Source: Halorubrum sp. GN11_10-6_MGM (GTDB taxonomy: Archaea; Halobacteriota; Halobacteria; Halobacteriales; Haloferacaceae). Taken from it: a stretch of DNA of 64,000 bases. Made by a program: the position numbers and the translations under genes. Shown in pieces: positions 49,062-58,216 of this stretch. The number at the start of each line of letters is the position of its first letter. Positions within the stretch are counted from its first letter, which is position 1. The stretch covers positions 62,001 through 126,000 of the forward strand of contig NZ_SGUC01000006.1 in NCBI RefSeq assembly GCF_005435165.1, in the 5' to 3' direction. The notes below the pieces were generated by a model. That model saw nothing but the letters and a program-made list of their open reading frames with translations, was not told the DNA's origin and did no database searches.

Positions 49062-50594
49062 ATGGACCTGTTCGGAACCGCCGGGATCCGCGGCGGCGTC
49101 GAAGACCGCGTCACGCCGGCGCTCGCGCTCGCAGTCGGGCGAGCCGTGGGCGCCGAGATCCGGAGCCGAGCCGACGAGACGAACGCCGAGTCGACCCCCG
49201 AACCGACGGTCGTCCTCGCCCGCGACGGACGGGTGACGGGGTCGGCGCTCGCCGCCGCGACCGAGGCCGGGCTGTCGGCGGGGGGCGTCGAGGTACGCCG
49301 CGCGGGACAGCTTCCCACGCCGACGCTCGCGCACGCCTCGCGGGGGCGCTACGGCGTGATGCTCACGGCCTCGCACAACCCGCCGACCGACAACGGGATC
49401 AAGCTGTTCCGCGACGGGACGGAGTTCGACCGCGACGCCGAGCGCGCGGTCGAGTCGCGGGTGGGCGACGAGGAGCCGGTCGCGCCGTGGGACGAGTGGA
49501 CCGAGGCGGCTCGGGTCGATCCCCTCGACGACTACCTCGTCGACGTGCGCGAGTACGCGTCGGGGTTCGGCGCGCCGCTCGACGGCCTCCGGGTCGCAGT
49601 CGACTGCGGCAACGGGATGAGCGCGCCCGCGACGCCGGCCGTTCTCCGCGAACTCGGCGCCGACGTCGTCACGCTCAACGGGAACGTCGACGGCCACTTC
49701 CCCGGCCGCGGGAGCAAGCCGACCCCGGAGACGCTCGCCGACCTGCGCGCGTTCGTCGCCGACGCCAACGAGGGGGTCGCGGACCCGGGTCGTCCCGGAG
49801 CGGGCGGCGAGGGAGGAGACGGCGGGGCGGACGAGACCGAGGGATTCGCCTTCGGCATCGGTCACGACGGCGACGCCGACCGAATCGTGATCGTCGACGC
49901 GGACGGCGAAGTCGTCCACGAGGACACGGTCCTCGCGGTCCTCGCGGAGCGGTACACCCGCGCGAGCGACGCGGCGGACCCGGTCGTCGTGACGACGCCG
50001 AACGCCTCCGGTCGGATCGACGAGCGCGTCCGCGACGCCGGCGGCCGCGTCGAGCGCGTGCGACTCGGCGCGCTCCACGAGGGGATCGCCGCCGTGCGGG
50101 CGGACGCCACCGACGCCGGCGCCCTCGGCGAGGCCGGCGCGGTCGGCGAGGCGGGCGCGGCCGGCGAGGTGGGCGCCGACACGCGCGTCGTCTTCGCCGC
50201 CGAGCCGTGGAAACACATCCACGTCGCCTTCGGCGGCTGGATCGACGGCGTCACCTCGGCGGCGGTGCTCGCGCGCCTCGTCGCCGACGAGGGGTTGGAG
50301 GCGCTCCGCGAGCCGGTGACCGAGCGCCCGTACCGGAAGGTGAGCGTCGACTGTCCCGATGACGCGAAGGAGCCGGCCATGGCGCGGCTGGAGACGGCGC
50401 TGCCGGAGGAGTTCCCCGAGGCCGCCGTCGACACGGACCACGGGGTCCGGCTGGAGTTCGACGACACCTCGTGGACGCTCGTGCGACCCTCCGGCACGGA
50501 GCCGTACGTCCGGGTGTACGCGGAGAGCGACGACGTCGACGCGCTTGTCGCGGAGGTCGAGGCCGTGGTCGAGGGCGCGGTCGCGGCGGCGTAG
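49062..50594 (+). CDS. glmM: Phosphohexomutase (GlmM-type phosphoglucosamine mutase)
   Basis: A 510-residue alpha-D-phosphohexomutase. It starts MDLFGTAGIRG (substrate loop), then LPTPTLAHASRGRYGVMLTA and the phosphoserine loop TASHNPPTDNG (Ser104), the metal loop GHDGDADRIV (about 267-276), and the C-terminal phosphate loop VRPSGTEPYVRVY. The start GTAGIRG and archaeal type point to GlmM, but a GlcNAc- or mannose-phosphate mutase is possible. A low-complexity insert of four to five GEAGA-like repeats (about 348-368) interrupts domain 3. Confidence 0.9.
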   Translation: MDLFGTAGIRGGVEDRVTPALALAVGRAVGAEIRSRADETNAESTPEPTVVLARDGRVTGSALAAATEAGLSAGGVEVRRAGQLPTPTLAHASRGRYGVMLTASHNPPTDNGIKLFRDGTEFDRDAERAVESRVGDEEPVAPWDEWTEAARVDPLDDYLVDVREYASGFGAPLDGLRVAVDCGNGMSAPATPAVLRELGADVVTLNGNVDGHFPGRGSKPTPETLADLRAFVADANEGVADPGRPGAGGEGGDGGADETEGFAFGIGHDGDADRIVIVDADGEVVHEDTVLAVLAERYTRASDAADPVVVTTPNASGRIDERVRDAGGRVERVRLGALHEGIAAVRADATDAGALGEAGAVGEAGAAGEVGADTRVVFAAEPWKHIHVAFGGWIDGVTSAAVLARLVADEGLEALREPVTERPYRKVSVDCPDDAKEPAMARLETALPEEFPEAAVDTDHGVRLEFDDTSWTLVRPSGTEPYVRVYAESDDVDALVAEVEAVVEGAVAAA

Positions 50595-50676
50595 GAGACC
50601 GGTCCGCCCGCCGACGCCGCGACCCCGTTGGCTGTCACGTCCACAACCGTGAGAAATCCGGGTTCGTGGATCGGAG

Positions 50677-50693
50677 CGCCGGATCGTCCGGCG
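50677..50693. terminator. Perfect hairpin between the mutase and BMP lipoprotein genes
   Basis: CGCCGGA-TCG-TCCGGCG, a 7-bp perfect inverted repeat 83 bases after the mutase stop. There is no strong T run after it, so it could be an operator for the transporter genes rather than a terminator. Confidence 0.35.
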
Positions 50694-50782
50694 TTTCACC
50701 CCTAATTCGGCCGCCTCTTTTCACGAACGTGCCACGTCGCCACCGCGAGAACGACGAATTTATGCCGCGCTCCGACGGGGGT

Positions 50783-51877
50783 ATGAGTGAGATGGCATCC
50801 GACTTCGATCGGCGGCGGTTCATCAAGGCGGCAAGCGCAGCTGGCCTCGTCGGCCTCGCCGGGTGTAGCGGCGGCCCGAGCGGCGACGGAGGGGACGGCG
50901 GGGACGGCGACGTGCCGGCGCGGGTCGGCATCGTCTACTCCGACGGCGGGCTCGGCGACAACTCGTTCAACGACGCGGCCCAGCAGGGTATCTTCCAAGC
51001 GGAAGAGGAGTTCGGCATCGCGTACGACGAGTCAGAGCCCGAAGGCGCCGGCGAGTTTGAGCAGTACCAGCAGCAGTACGCCGGCTCGACGGACCCGGCC
51101 TACGACCTCGTCTGTACCATCGGGTTCAATCAGGGCGACGCGCTCTCGCAGACCGCGCCCGAGTACCCCGATCAGGACTTCATGATCGTCGACACCACGG
51201 TCGACGAGCCGAACGTCGCCAACTACCTGTTCCGCGAGCACGAGGGCTCGTTCCTGATGGGCGTGCTCGCCGGTCACCTGACTGAGACCGACTTCTCCGC
51301 CGGCGCCGGCGAGACCGACCCCGACTCGACGAACGTCGGCTTCGTCGGCGGCGTCGACAGCCCGGTCATCCGCCGGTTCCAAGCCGGATTCGAGGCCGGC
51401 GTCGACTACGCGACCGACGACGTCGACGTCACCACGAGCTACGTCGGCAGCTACGCCGACCCCACGGGCGGACAGGAGGCGGCGCTGTCGATGTACCAGA
51501 GCGGGGCCGACATCGTCTATCACGCCTCGGGCGCGACGGGCGTCGGCGTGTTCCAGGCCGCGCAGGAGGAGGGGCGGTTCGCCTTCGGCGTCGACCAGGA
51601 CCAGTCGGTCTCCAACGAGTCGTTCGCGGACGTCATCCTGGCGTCGATGGTGAAGCGCGTCGACACCGCGGTGTACGAGTCGATCTCGAACGTCATCGAC
51701 GACGACCACCAGGGCGGGTCGACGACGGCGCTCGGGCTGGAATCCAACGGCGTCGAGTGCGTCTACGGCCAGGAGATCGGCGGTCAGGTGCCCGACGAGA
51801 TCACGACTGCGGTGGCGGACGCGCGCGACGAGATCATCGCCGGGAACATCGAGGTCCCGGAGACGACGAGCAACTGA
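50783..51877 (+). CDS. BMP-family substrate-binding lipoprotein
   Basis: A 364-residue exported binding protein. RRRFIKAASAAGLVGLAGCS gives a Tat motif and a lipobox (LAGC), then an acidic linker. The BMP/Med fold follows: RVGIVYSDGGLGDNSFNDAA, CTIGFNQGDALSQTAPEYPD, VGFVGGVDSPVIRRFQAGFE and VYHASGATGVGVFQAAQEEG. Such proteins bind purine or other nucleosides (PnrA-like). A TATA-like AATTTATG (50757-50764) supports the ATG at 50783. It heads a complete importer operon. Confidence 0.92.
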   Translation: MSEMASDFDRRRFIKAASAAGLVGLAGCSGGPSGDGGDGGDGDVPARVGIVYSDGGLGDNSFNDAAQQGIFQAEEEFGIAYDESEPEGAGEFEQYQQQYAGSTDPAYDLVCTIGFNQGDALSQTAPEYPDQDFMIVDTTVDEPNVANYLFREHEGSFLMGVLAGHLTETDFSAGAGETDPDSTNVGFVGGVDSPVIRRFQAGFEAGVDYATDDVDVTTSYVGSYADPTGGQEAALSMYQSGADIVYHASGATGVGVFQAAQEEGRFAFGVDQDQSVSNESFADVILASMVKRVDTAVYESISNVIDDDHQGGSTTALGLESNGVECVYGQEIGGQVPDEITTAVADARDEIIAGNIEVPETTSN

Positions 51878-52001
51878 ACGCGGGACGAGAGCGCCGAACC
51901 GCGGCGGATCGCGGTCTCTGACCCAAAGCCGGTGACGAGGCCCGTTACCCGTCGAGTCGGACGACAGACGGGATCGAGCGCAGTAGCTCGGAATCCGCGC
52001 G

Positions 52002-52008
52002 TTTTTAG
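52002..52008 (+). promoter_or_regulatory. TATA-like element of the BMP-importer ATPase gene
   Basis: TTTTTAG, 25-31 bases before the ATG. A separate promoter for ATPase and permeases allows the binding protein to be expressed at a different level. Confidence 0.5.
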
Positions 52009-52032
52009 GCTCCGACGCGGAGTTACGGGTGA

Positions 52033-53667
52033 ATGAACCCGGCGGTCCACTTGGACGGTATCACGAAGCGATTCCCCGGGGTCGTCGCGAACGACGACGT
52101 TGATCTCGCGGTGGAGCGCGGGAGCGTCCACGCCCTGCTCGGCGAGAACGGGGCGGGCAAGACCACGCTGATGAACGTGCTGTACGGTCTCTACCGGCCG
52201 ACCGAGGGGACCGTCCGTCTCGACGGAGAGGCGAAGTCGTTCGACTCACCGAGGGACGCGATCGACGCGGGCATCGGCATGATCCACCAGCACTTCATGC
52301 TGGTCGACCCGATGACGGTGTGGGAGAACGTCGTCTTGGGCAACGAACCGAAGACCTGGGGCGGACTGCGCGTCGACCGAGAGGCGGCCCGCGAGGCCGT
52401 CGTCGAACTCAGCGAGCGGTACGGGTTCGACGTGGACCCGGACGCGACGATCGCGGAGATCTCGGTCGGCGAACAGCAGCGCGTCGAGATCCTGAAGGCG
52501 CTGTACCGCGGCGCCGACGTGCTCATCATGGACGAGCCGACCGCGGTGTTGACCCCGCAGGAGGTCGAGGAGCTGTACGGCGTCTTCGAGGAACTCACCG
52601 AACAGGGGAAGACGATCATCTTCATCTCGCACAAGCTCGGCGAGGCGCTGTCCGCGGCGGACGACATCACCGTCCTCCGCGACGGCGTCAACGTCGGCAC
52701 CGTCGCCGCCGACGGCGTGACGCGGGAGGAGCTCGCGGAGATGATGGTCGGTCGGGAGGTGCTGATGGAGCCCGCGACGTCGCCGCAGGAGGCCGGCGAG
52801 CGCGTGCTGGAGGTGACCGGCCTGAGCGTCGAGGACGACCGCGGCGTCGAGGCGGTCTCGGACCTCTCGTTCGAACTCCGCGGCGGCGAGATACTGGGGG
52901 TCGCGGGCGTCGACGGCAACGGCCAGTCGCAGCTCGTCGAGGCGATCACGGGCCTGCGCGAGGCGGCGTCCGGTGAGGTCCGCTACCGCGGCGAATCGAT
53001 GCGTGGGAAGAGCCGACGCGACCGGATCGATCGCGGGATGGCGTTCATCCCCGAGGACCGTCAGGAGCGCGGGCTGGTGATGTCGTACGACCTCACCGAA
53101 AACGGAATCCTCGGGAGCCAACACGACCCGCCGTTCGCGCGCGTCGGCCGGCTCGACTGGGGCGCGGCGCGCGACCACGCCGAGTCGGTGATCGAGCAGT
53201 ACGACGTCCGGCCGCCGGACGCCGAGGCGGAGGCCGAGTCGCTGTCGGGGGGGAACCAGCAGAAGTTCATCGTCGGGCGGGAGTTCGAGCGCGACCCGGA
53301 GCTGGTCGTCGCTACCCACCCGACTCGGGGCGTCGACATCGGATCGACGGAGTTCCTCCACGACCGGCTGCTCGACCTGCGCGCCGAGGGGAAGGCCGTC
53401 CTGCTCGTCTCCTCGAAGCTCGACGAGGTCCAGGGGCTCTCCGACCGGCTCGCGGTGATTCACGAAGGGGAGTTCACGGGCGTCGTCGACCCCGCGACCG
53501 TGACCGAAGAGGAGATCGGCCTGCTGATGGCGGGCGAGTCGCTCGACGACGACTCCGTCGAGGGGGCGGCGCTCCACGACGCCGCGGATGACGGCGCAGA
53601 CGCTGGAATCGGCGGCGTGGGTGCCGACGACGAGGAGCGCGCCGGCGACGAGGAGGTGGACGCGTGA
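52033..53667 (+). CDS. Tandem ABC ATPase of a BMP-type importer
   Basis: A 544-residue protein with two nucleotide-binding domains, as in RbsA/YufO-like importers. Domain 1 has Walker A LGENGAGKTTL, signature ISVGEQQRVEIL and Walker B VLIMDEPTAVLT. Domain 2 is degenerate: GVDGNGQSQLVE in the Walker A place (no Lys), signature SLSGGNQQKFIVGRE and VVATHPTRGVD in the Walker B place. One site should therefore hydrolyse ATP and the other mainly bind. An acidic tail follows. The stop overlaps the next gene's GTG start. Confidence 0.95.
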   Translation: MNPAVHLDGITKRFPGVVANDDVDLAVERGSVHALLGENGAGKTTLMNVLYGLYRPTEGTVRLDGEAKSFDSPRDAIDAGIGMIHQHFMLVDPMTVWENVVLGNEPKTWGGLRVDREAAREAVVELSERYGFDVDPDATIAEISVGEQQRVEILKALYRGADVLIMDEPTAVLTPQEVEELYGVFEELTEQGKTIIFISHKLGEALSAADDITVLRDGVNVGTVAADGVTREELAEMMVGREVLMEPATSPQEAGERVLEVTGLSVEDDRGVEAVSDLSFELRGGEILGVAGVDGNGQSQLVEAITGLREAASGEVRYRGESMRGKSRRDRIDRGMAFIPEDRQERGLVMSYDLTENGILGSQHDPPFARVGRLDWGAARDHAESVIEQYDVRPPDAEAEAESLSGGNQQKFIVGREFERDPELVVATHPTRGVDIGSTEFLHDRLLDLRAEGKAVLLVSSKLDEVQGLSDRLAVIHEGEFTGVVDPATVTEEEIGLLMAGESLDDDSVEGAALHDAADDGADAGIGGVGADDEERAGDEEVDA

Positions 53668-54983
53668 GCGACTCGGACTCCGAGGGGGGACGGGGCGAGT
53701 CCGTCCTCGCCCGCGTGGTCGCGCCGTTCGTCGACCGGAGCGTCGCGGAGCGGCTCCTCATCAGCGTCGCCGCGATCCTCCTTTCGATCGTCGTCGGCTT
53801 CGCGCTCGTGCTGGTCTCCGGCCGGATCGCCGATTGCTCGACCGCGGCGTGGACGCTGCCGTTCACGGGTATCGGCTTCTGTTACGACCCCGTCGAGGTG
53901 TACGTCGTGCTGTTCAACGGCGCGCTCGGCTACCCGTTCGCCGTCGGTGACCCCGGGCTGTTCAACCCCGAGTGGACGCCGTTTAACCTCTCGTTCGGCC
54001 TGACGCTCTCGGAGACGACGCTCCTGATATTCACCGGCCTCTCCGTCGCCGTCGCCTTCCGCGCCGGCCTGTTCAACATCGGGACGCAGGGACAGCTCGT
54101 CGTCGGCGCGCTCTCGACCGCGCTCACCGTCCTGGCGCTCGCCCCCTTGCTCCCGGCCGGTCCCGTCGCGGGCGTCGTCCTGATCGTCGTCGGAACCGCG
54201 GCCGGGGCGGTCGGCGGCGGGCTCTGGGGCGCGATACCCGGCGCGCTCAAGGCGTACGCCGACGCCAACGAGGTGATCACGACGATCATGCTCAACTTCG
54301 TCGCCGCGAACGTCGCGTACGTGCTCGTGTTGGAGGTGTTCCGCGCCGAGGGGTCGTCCGTCGTCGCCACGCGGTACGTCCCCGAGTACGCGCAGTTCCG
54401 TCCGTGGCTGTTCCCCGCGTCCAGCGACTTCGCGCTGCTCGCACTGCTCGGCGGGATCGCCTTCATCGGCGCGCTCTACTACTTCGTCGAGCACACGCCG
54501 CTCGGCTACGACCTCCGGACGAGCGGCGTTCAGGCCGCCGCGGCGGAGTACGGCGGCGTCAACGCGAAGCTCACGACCGTGCGGGCGATGACGCTGTCCG
54601 GCGCGCTCGGCGGCATCGGCGGCTCGGTGTGGGTGCTGATGTCCGAGGGGCGGTGGATGGCCTCGATCCCGGACCTCGGCTTCGACGGGATCACGGTCTC
54701 GATTCTGGCCGGAAACAACCCGCTCGGCGTGCTGCCGGCGGCGTTCCTCTTCGGGGTCCTGAAGGGCGGGGCCCTGGAGATCGGGTTCCGCACCGACGTC
54801 CCGACGGAGCTCGTCGCCGTGCTGCGCGGGCTCATCATCCTGTTCGTCGCGATGCCGGAGTTCTTCCGGATGATCGGTCGATACACCGGGGTCACCGGCG
54901 GCGGTCTCGGCGGCGCCGATACCGTGAGCACGACGGAGCCGGACGAGACCGCCGGCGGCGACGGAGGTGAGACCGATGCGTAA
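53664..54983 (+). CDS. BMP-type ABC importer permease 1
   Basis: A 439-residue permease with about ten hydrophobic helices. It carries the BPD_transp_2 signatures GLSVAVAFRAGLFNIGTQGQ and YADANEVITTIMLNFVAANV, with ALGGIGGSVWVLMSEGRW near the end. It begins with a GTG overlapping the ATPase stop. It should form a heterodimer with the next permease and import a nucleoside-like substrate. Confidence 0.93.
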   Translation: MSDSDSEGGRGESVLARVVAPFVDRSVAERLLISVAAILLSIVVGFALVLVSGRIADCSTAAWTLPFTGIGFCYDPVEVYVVLFNGALGYPFAVGDPGLFNPEWTPFNLSFGLTLSETTLLIFTGLSVAVAFRAGLFNIGTQGQLVVGALSTALTVLALAPLLPAGPVAGVVLIVVGTAAGAVGGGLWGAIPGALKAYADANEVITTIMLNFVAANVAYVLVLEVFRAEGSSVVATRYVPEYAQFRPWLFPASSDFALLALLGGIAFIGALYYFVEHTPLGYDLRTSGVQAAAAEYGGVNAKLTTVRAMTLSGALGGIGGSVWVLMSEGRWMASIPDLGFDGITVSILAGNNPLGVLPAAFLFGVLKGGALEIGFRTDVPTELVAVLRGLIILFVAMPEFFRMIGRYTGVTGGGLGGADTVSTTEPDETAGGDGGETDA

Positions 54984-56022
54984 CCCCCTCTCGCCGGCGG
55001 CGCTCCTCGAGGGACTGACCGGATCGAGCTACGTGCGCTCGCTCATCGCCGGCACCGTCGGCGTCCTCGGGCTGCTCGGCGTCCTCGGGTTCGCGTTCCC
55101 CGAGTCGATCGCGGGCGACCTCGCCGGCATCGTCTTCTCGGCGAGCACCGGAGCCTCGACGGCGCGGCTCGCGGCACCGATCGTGCTCGCCGGGCTCGGC
55201 GGCATCTTCGCCGAGAAGTCGGGCGTCATCAACATCGGACTGGAGGGCCTGCTCATCATCTCGGCGTTCGTCTCGGTGTACGCCGCGTCGGTCGTCGGGG
55301 TCGGTAACGCCGTCCTCGGGGTCCCGGCGCTCGGGATCGCGTTCCTCGCCGGCATCGCCGCGTCGACGTTCCTGTCGGCGGTGTTCGCCGTCGTCTGTAT
55401 CGAGTTCAAGGCCGACCAGATCATCGCTGGGCTCGCGGTCTGGCTCATCGCCCTGGGGCTCGCGCCGTTCATGTCGACCGTGTTCTTCGGCGGCGTCAAC
55501 ACGCCGAACCTCGGCGTGAGCGTCGGGTGGCAGTACTCCGCGACGATGGTCGTCCTCGCGACCGTCGGCTCGTGGTGGCTGCTGAACCGGACCGCGTTCG
55601 GCAAGCACCTCCGAGCGGCGGGCGAGAACCCGAAGGCGCTCGACACGGTCGGCGTCTCCGTCTCGAAGGTTCGATACGCCGGCGTGCTGCTCTCCGGCGT
55701 CCTCTCCGGCGTGGGCGGCTCGGCGCTCGCGCTGTCGATCGGCCAGTTCATCGGCACCGGCGAGACGATGGTCCAGGGTAAGGGGTTCATCGCCATCGTC
55801 GCGTACCTGTTCGGCAACTACAACCCGGTCGGGACGCTCGGCGCGGGGGCGCTGTTCGCCGGCCTCGACGCCATGCAGATCCGCCTCCAGCAGCTCGGCT
55901 ACGCGGTCCCGGACACGCTCGTCCAGACCATCCCGTACGTCGTCGTGATCGTCGTCCTCGCCCTCGTCGGTCGGACGCAGATCCCCGAGGCCGCCGGGGA
56001 ACACTACGAGACCGAGGAGTGA
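54976..56022 (+). CDS. BMP-type ABC importer permease 2
   Basis: A 348-residue permease with about nine helices: IVLAGLGGIFAEKSGVINIG then LEGLLI, FKADQIIAGLAVWLIALGLA and VLSGVGGSALALSIGQF. Paralogous to the preceding gene, which it overlaps by 8 bases. The ATG at 54976 is chosen over a GTG three codons upstream. It completes the importer with the BMP lipoprotein and tandem ATPase. Confidence 0.92.
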   Translation: MRNPLSPAALLEGLTGSSYVRSLIAGTVGVLGLLGVLGFAFPESIAGDLAGIVFSASTGASTARLAAPIVLAGLGGIFAEKSGVINIGLEGLLIISAFVSVYAASVVGVGNAVLGVPALGIAFLAGIAASTFLSAVFAVVCIEFKADQIIAGLAVWLIALGLAPFMSTVFFGGVNTPNLGVSVGWQYSATMVVLATVGSWWLLNRTAFGKHLRAAGENPKALDTVGVSVSKVRYAGVLLSGVLSGVGGSALALSIGQFIGTGETMVQGKGFIAIVAYLFGNYNPVGTLGAGALFAGLDAMQIRLQQLGYAVPDTLVQTIPYVVVIVVLALVGRTQIPEAAGEHYETEE

Positions 56023-56076
56023 GTCGCGGTCGCTGAGCGCGGCGACCCGTCCGGTCGAGTCGGCCGTGGCGGGAAC

Positions 56077-56116
56077 CGTCTCGCCGGGGCGTTGACCGCC
56101 TCACCGGGGCGTTAAC
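56077..56116. repeat. Two-copy 20-bp tandem repeat upstream of the geranylgeranyl reductase gene
   Basis: CCGTCTCGCCGGGGCGTTGA followed at once by a copy differing at three positions. It lies in the 223-base spacer between the importer and the reductase gene; no further structure is seen there. Confidence 0.6.
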
Positions 56117-56245
56117 CGACGCGTCTGAACGGGGAGACGCCGCACGCGAAGCGGCCGAGGGGTCGCCCGCCGCCAAAATCCGTCGGCAAGAATCCGACCG
56201 AAACGGGAGCAAAGAGTTTTGCCGGGGGCACGACACGGTCCGGTA

Positions 56246-57616
56246 ATGGATATCGACGAGTACGACGTCGTCGTGGCGGGCGCCGGGACCGCCGGCTGCT
56301 ACGCCGCCGCGACGATCGCGAACGAGGGGCTCGACGTCGTCATCGTCGAGCGGAAAGACGCGGAGGAGGCCGGTCACATCGCCTGCGGCGACGCCCTGAA
56401 GGGGGCCGACGCCTTCCCCGAGGCGATCCCCAAAGACCGGCTCGAACCCGCGTTCACGAACACCGGCGTCGACCACGGCCGCTTCGAGATCCCGCAGGAG
56501 GACACGGTTCTGGAGATCCCCGTCCCCGGCGAGCTCGCCGTCATCGACCGCTGGGAGTACGGCCGACAGATCATCGCCGGCGCCGAGGACGCGGGCGTCG
56601 ACTTCCACTACGACACCGTGATCAACGACGTGGTCCAAGACGAAACCGGCCGCGTCAGGGGGCTCAAGGCGGTCCGAAAGGGCGAGCCGCGGACGTACGC
56701 GTCGGACATCGTGATCGACGGCGCCGGGTCGCTCTCGCTGCTCCAGGACAAGGCGGACTTCGAGGGGACGACCTTCGACACGAACGTCCGGTACTCCCAG
56801 TTCTGCTCGGCGTACCGCGAGATCGTCGACGTCCCGGAGCCGGTGGAGTGGGACGACGCCCTCGTGTTCAAGGCGACCGACCGCGCGGCGGGGTACCTCT
56901 GGTACTTCCCGCGGACGGCGACGGAGATCAACGCCGGGCTCGGCTTCCAGATGACCGAGGAGCCGATGCAGCTCGTCGAGTCGCTGAAGAAGGACCTCCG
57001 GGACCGACCGGAGTTCGAGGGCGCGGAGGTGCGCGACAAGCTCGGCGCCGCGCTGCCGACGCGACGCCCCTACGACTCGGCCGTCGCGCCGGGGTACATG
57101 GCGGTCGGCGACGCCGCCGGCCACGTGAACCCGACGACCGGGGGCGGCATCGCCGGCGCGGCGTACGCGGGCAAATACGCCGGCGAGCAGGCGGTGAAGG
57201 CGATCTCGGACGGCGACGTCAGCGAGGAGAACCTCTGGCGGTACAACACCCGCGTGATGGACCACTTCGGCGGGCGCTACGCCGGCCTCGACGTGTACAA
57301 CGTCCTCTCGACCGCGGTCGACGTCGACGACCTGATGGGCCTGCTGGCGTCGCTCCCGGGCGAGAAGCTCGCGGAGGCGTTATACGAGGGGTCGACCTCG
57401 ATGTCGTTCGGCCTGAAAGTGAAGGCCGCGATCAAGAGCTTCGGCTACTGGGGGACGATCCGGAACTTCTACCAGACGAAGTCGCTGGCCGACGAGCTGA
57501 TCGGCCACTACGACGAGTACCCGACGAGCCCCGCCGCGATGGCGAACTGGACCCGCGAGCGCGACGCGATCATGGACCGCGTGTACGAGACGACCGGGGC
57601 CGACGCGAAGTACTGA
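56246..57616 (+). CDS. Geranylgeranyl reductase family protein (archaeal lipid saturation)
   Basis: A 456-residue FAD enzyme. The dinucleotide fold opens DVVVAGAGTAGCYAAATIAN (GxGxxG at 12-17), followed by VIVERK, the cysteine-bearing HIACGDALKGAD (C-x-G-D/A, typical of GGR) and GYMAVGDAAGHVNPTTGGGI, which closes the FAD site. Haloarchaeal GGR reduces the double bonds of geranylgeranyl chains in membrane lipids, and the length fits. A T-rich element lies about 26-35 bases upstream. A Rieske-type protein follows 30 bases downstream and might pass electrons to it. Confidence 0.92.
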   Translation: MDIDEYDVVVAGAGTAGCYAAATIANEGLDVVIVERKDAEEAGHIACGDALKGADAFPEAIPKDRLEPAFTNTGVDHGRFEIPQEDTVLEIPVPGELAVIDRWEYGRQIIAGAEDAGVDFHYDTVINDVVQDETGRVRGLKAVRKGEPRTYASDIVIDGAGSLSLLQDKADFEGTTFDTNVRYSQFCSAYREIVDVPEPVEWDDALVFKATDRAAGYLWYFPRTATEINAGLGFQMTEEPMQLVESLKKDLRDRPEFEGAEVRDKLGAALPTRRPYDSAVAPGYMAVGDAAGHVNPTTGGGIAGAAYAGKYAGEQAVKAISDGDVSEENLWRYNTRVMDHFGGRYAGLDVYNVLSTAVDVDDLMGLLASLPGEKLAEALYEGSTSMSFGLKVKAAIKSFGYWGTIRNFYQTKSLADELIGHYDEYPTSPAAMANWTRERDAIMDRVYETTGADAKY

Positions 57617-57646
57617 GGCCGTGACCGACTACCGGAATCTGATCCG

Positions 57647-58105
57647 ATGACCGACTACCGACTGACTACCGTCGAGACCGTGCGCGAGCAGGGGTCGTGG
57701 GCGTTCACGGCCCGCGAAGGCGACGCCGACCGCGAGGTGTTCCTCGTCCCGTGTGCGGACGAGCCCGGCGAGGAGACGGAGGGCAGCGCCGGCGACGGCC
57801 CGCCGGTCCGCGCGTGGATCAACCGCTGTACCCACGAGGACCAGCGCCTCCACCGCGAGGGGGTCGGCGCCGTCACGCGCGGCGGCTCGGTGGTCTGCCC
57901 GAAGCACGGGTCGGCGTTCGACGCCTGCGACGGCTCCTGTGACAACGGCGACGCCGCGGGGACGACGTTGCGGGAGATTGACGTGGCCGTCCGCGACGGC
58001 GCGGTGTTCCTCACCGACGACGATCTCACGTATCTCTACGAGGGTTTGCCGGACGACGACGGCGACGACGACGGGCCGGCGTCGAGTTCGCACCTGACGT
58101 TCTGA
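57647..58105 (+). CDS. Rieske [2Fe-2S] protein
   Basis: A 152-residue soluble Rieske-type ferredoxin. Cluster ligands are CTHEDQRLH (Cys61, His63) and CPKHGSAFD (Cys84, His87); the second box is followed by CDGSC, and an acidic tail ends the protein. No transmembrane segment. Just upstream, GTGACCGACTACCG (57620) repeats the bases of its own start ATGACCGACTACCG (57647), a local duplication that offers a false alternative start. Co-directional with the geranylgeranyl reductase gene, 30 bases apart. Confidence 0.92.
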   Translation: MTDYRLTTVETVREQGSWAFTAREGDADREVFLVPCADEPGEETEGSAGDGPPVRAWINRCTHEDQRLHREGVGAVTRGGSVVCPKHGSAFDACDGSCDNGDAAGTTLREIDVAVRDGAVFLTDDDLTYLYEGLPDDDGDDDGPASSSHLTF

Positions 58106-58216
58106 GCGCCCACCCGTCCGATGGCGGTGTTGTCGAACCGTTCGGTCGGCCGCGGCCGACGTCCCTGAGACGCTTCACGGGGGCGGCCGTCGCGTCCGCG
58201 AGCGCCTCCGGAGCGC

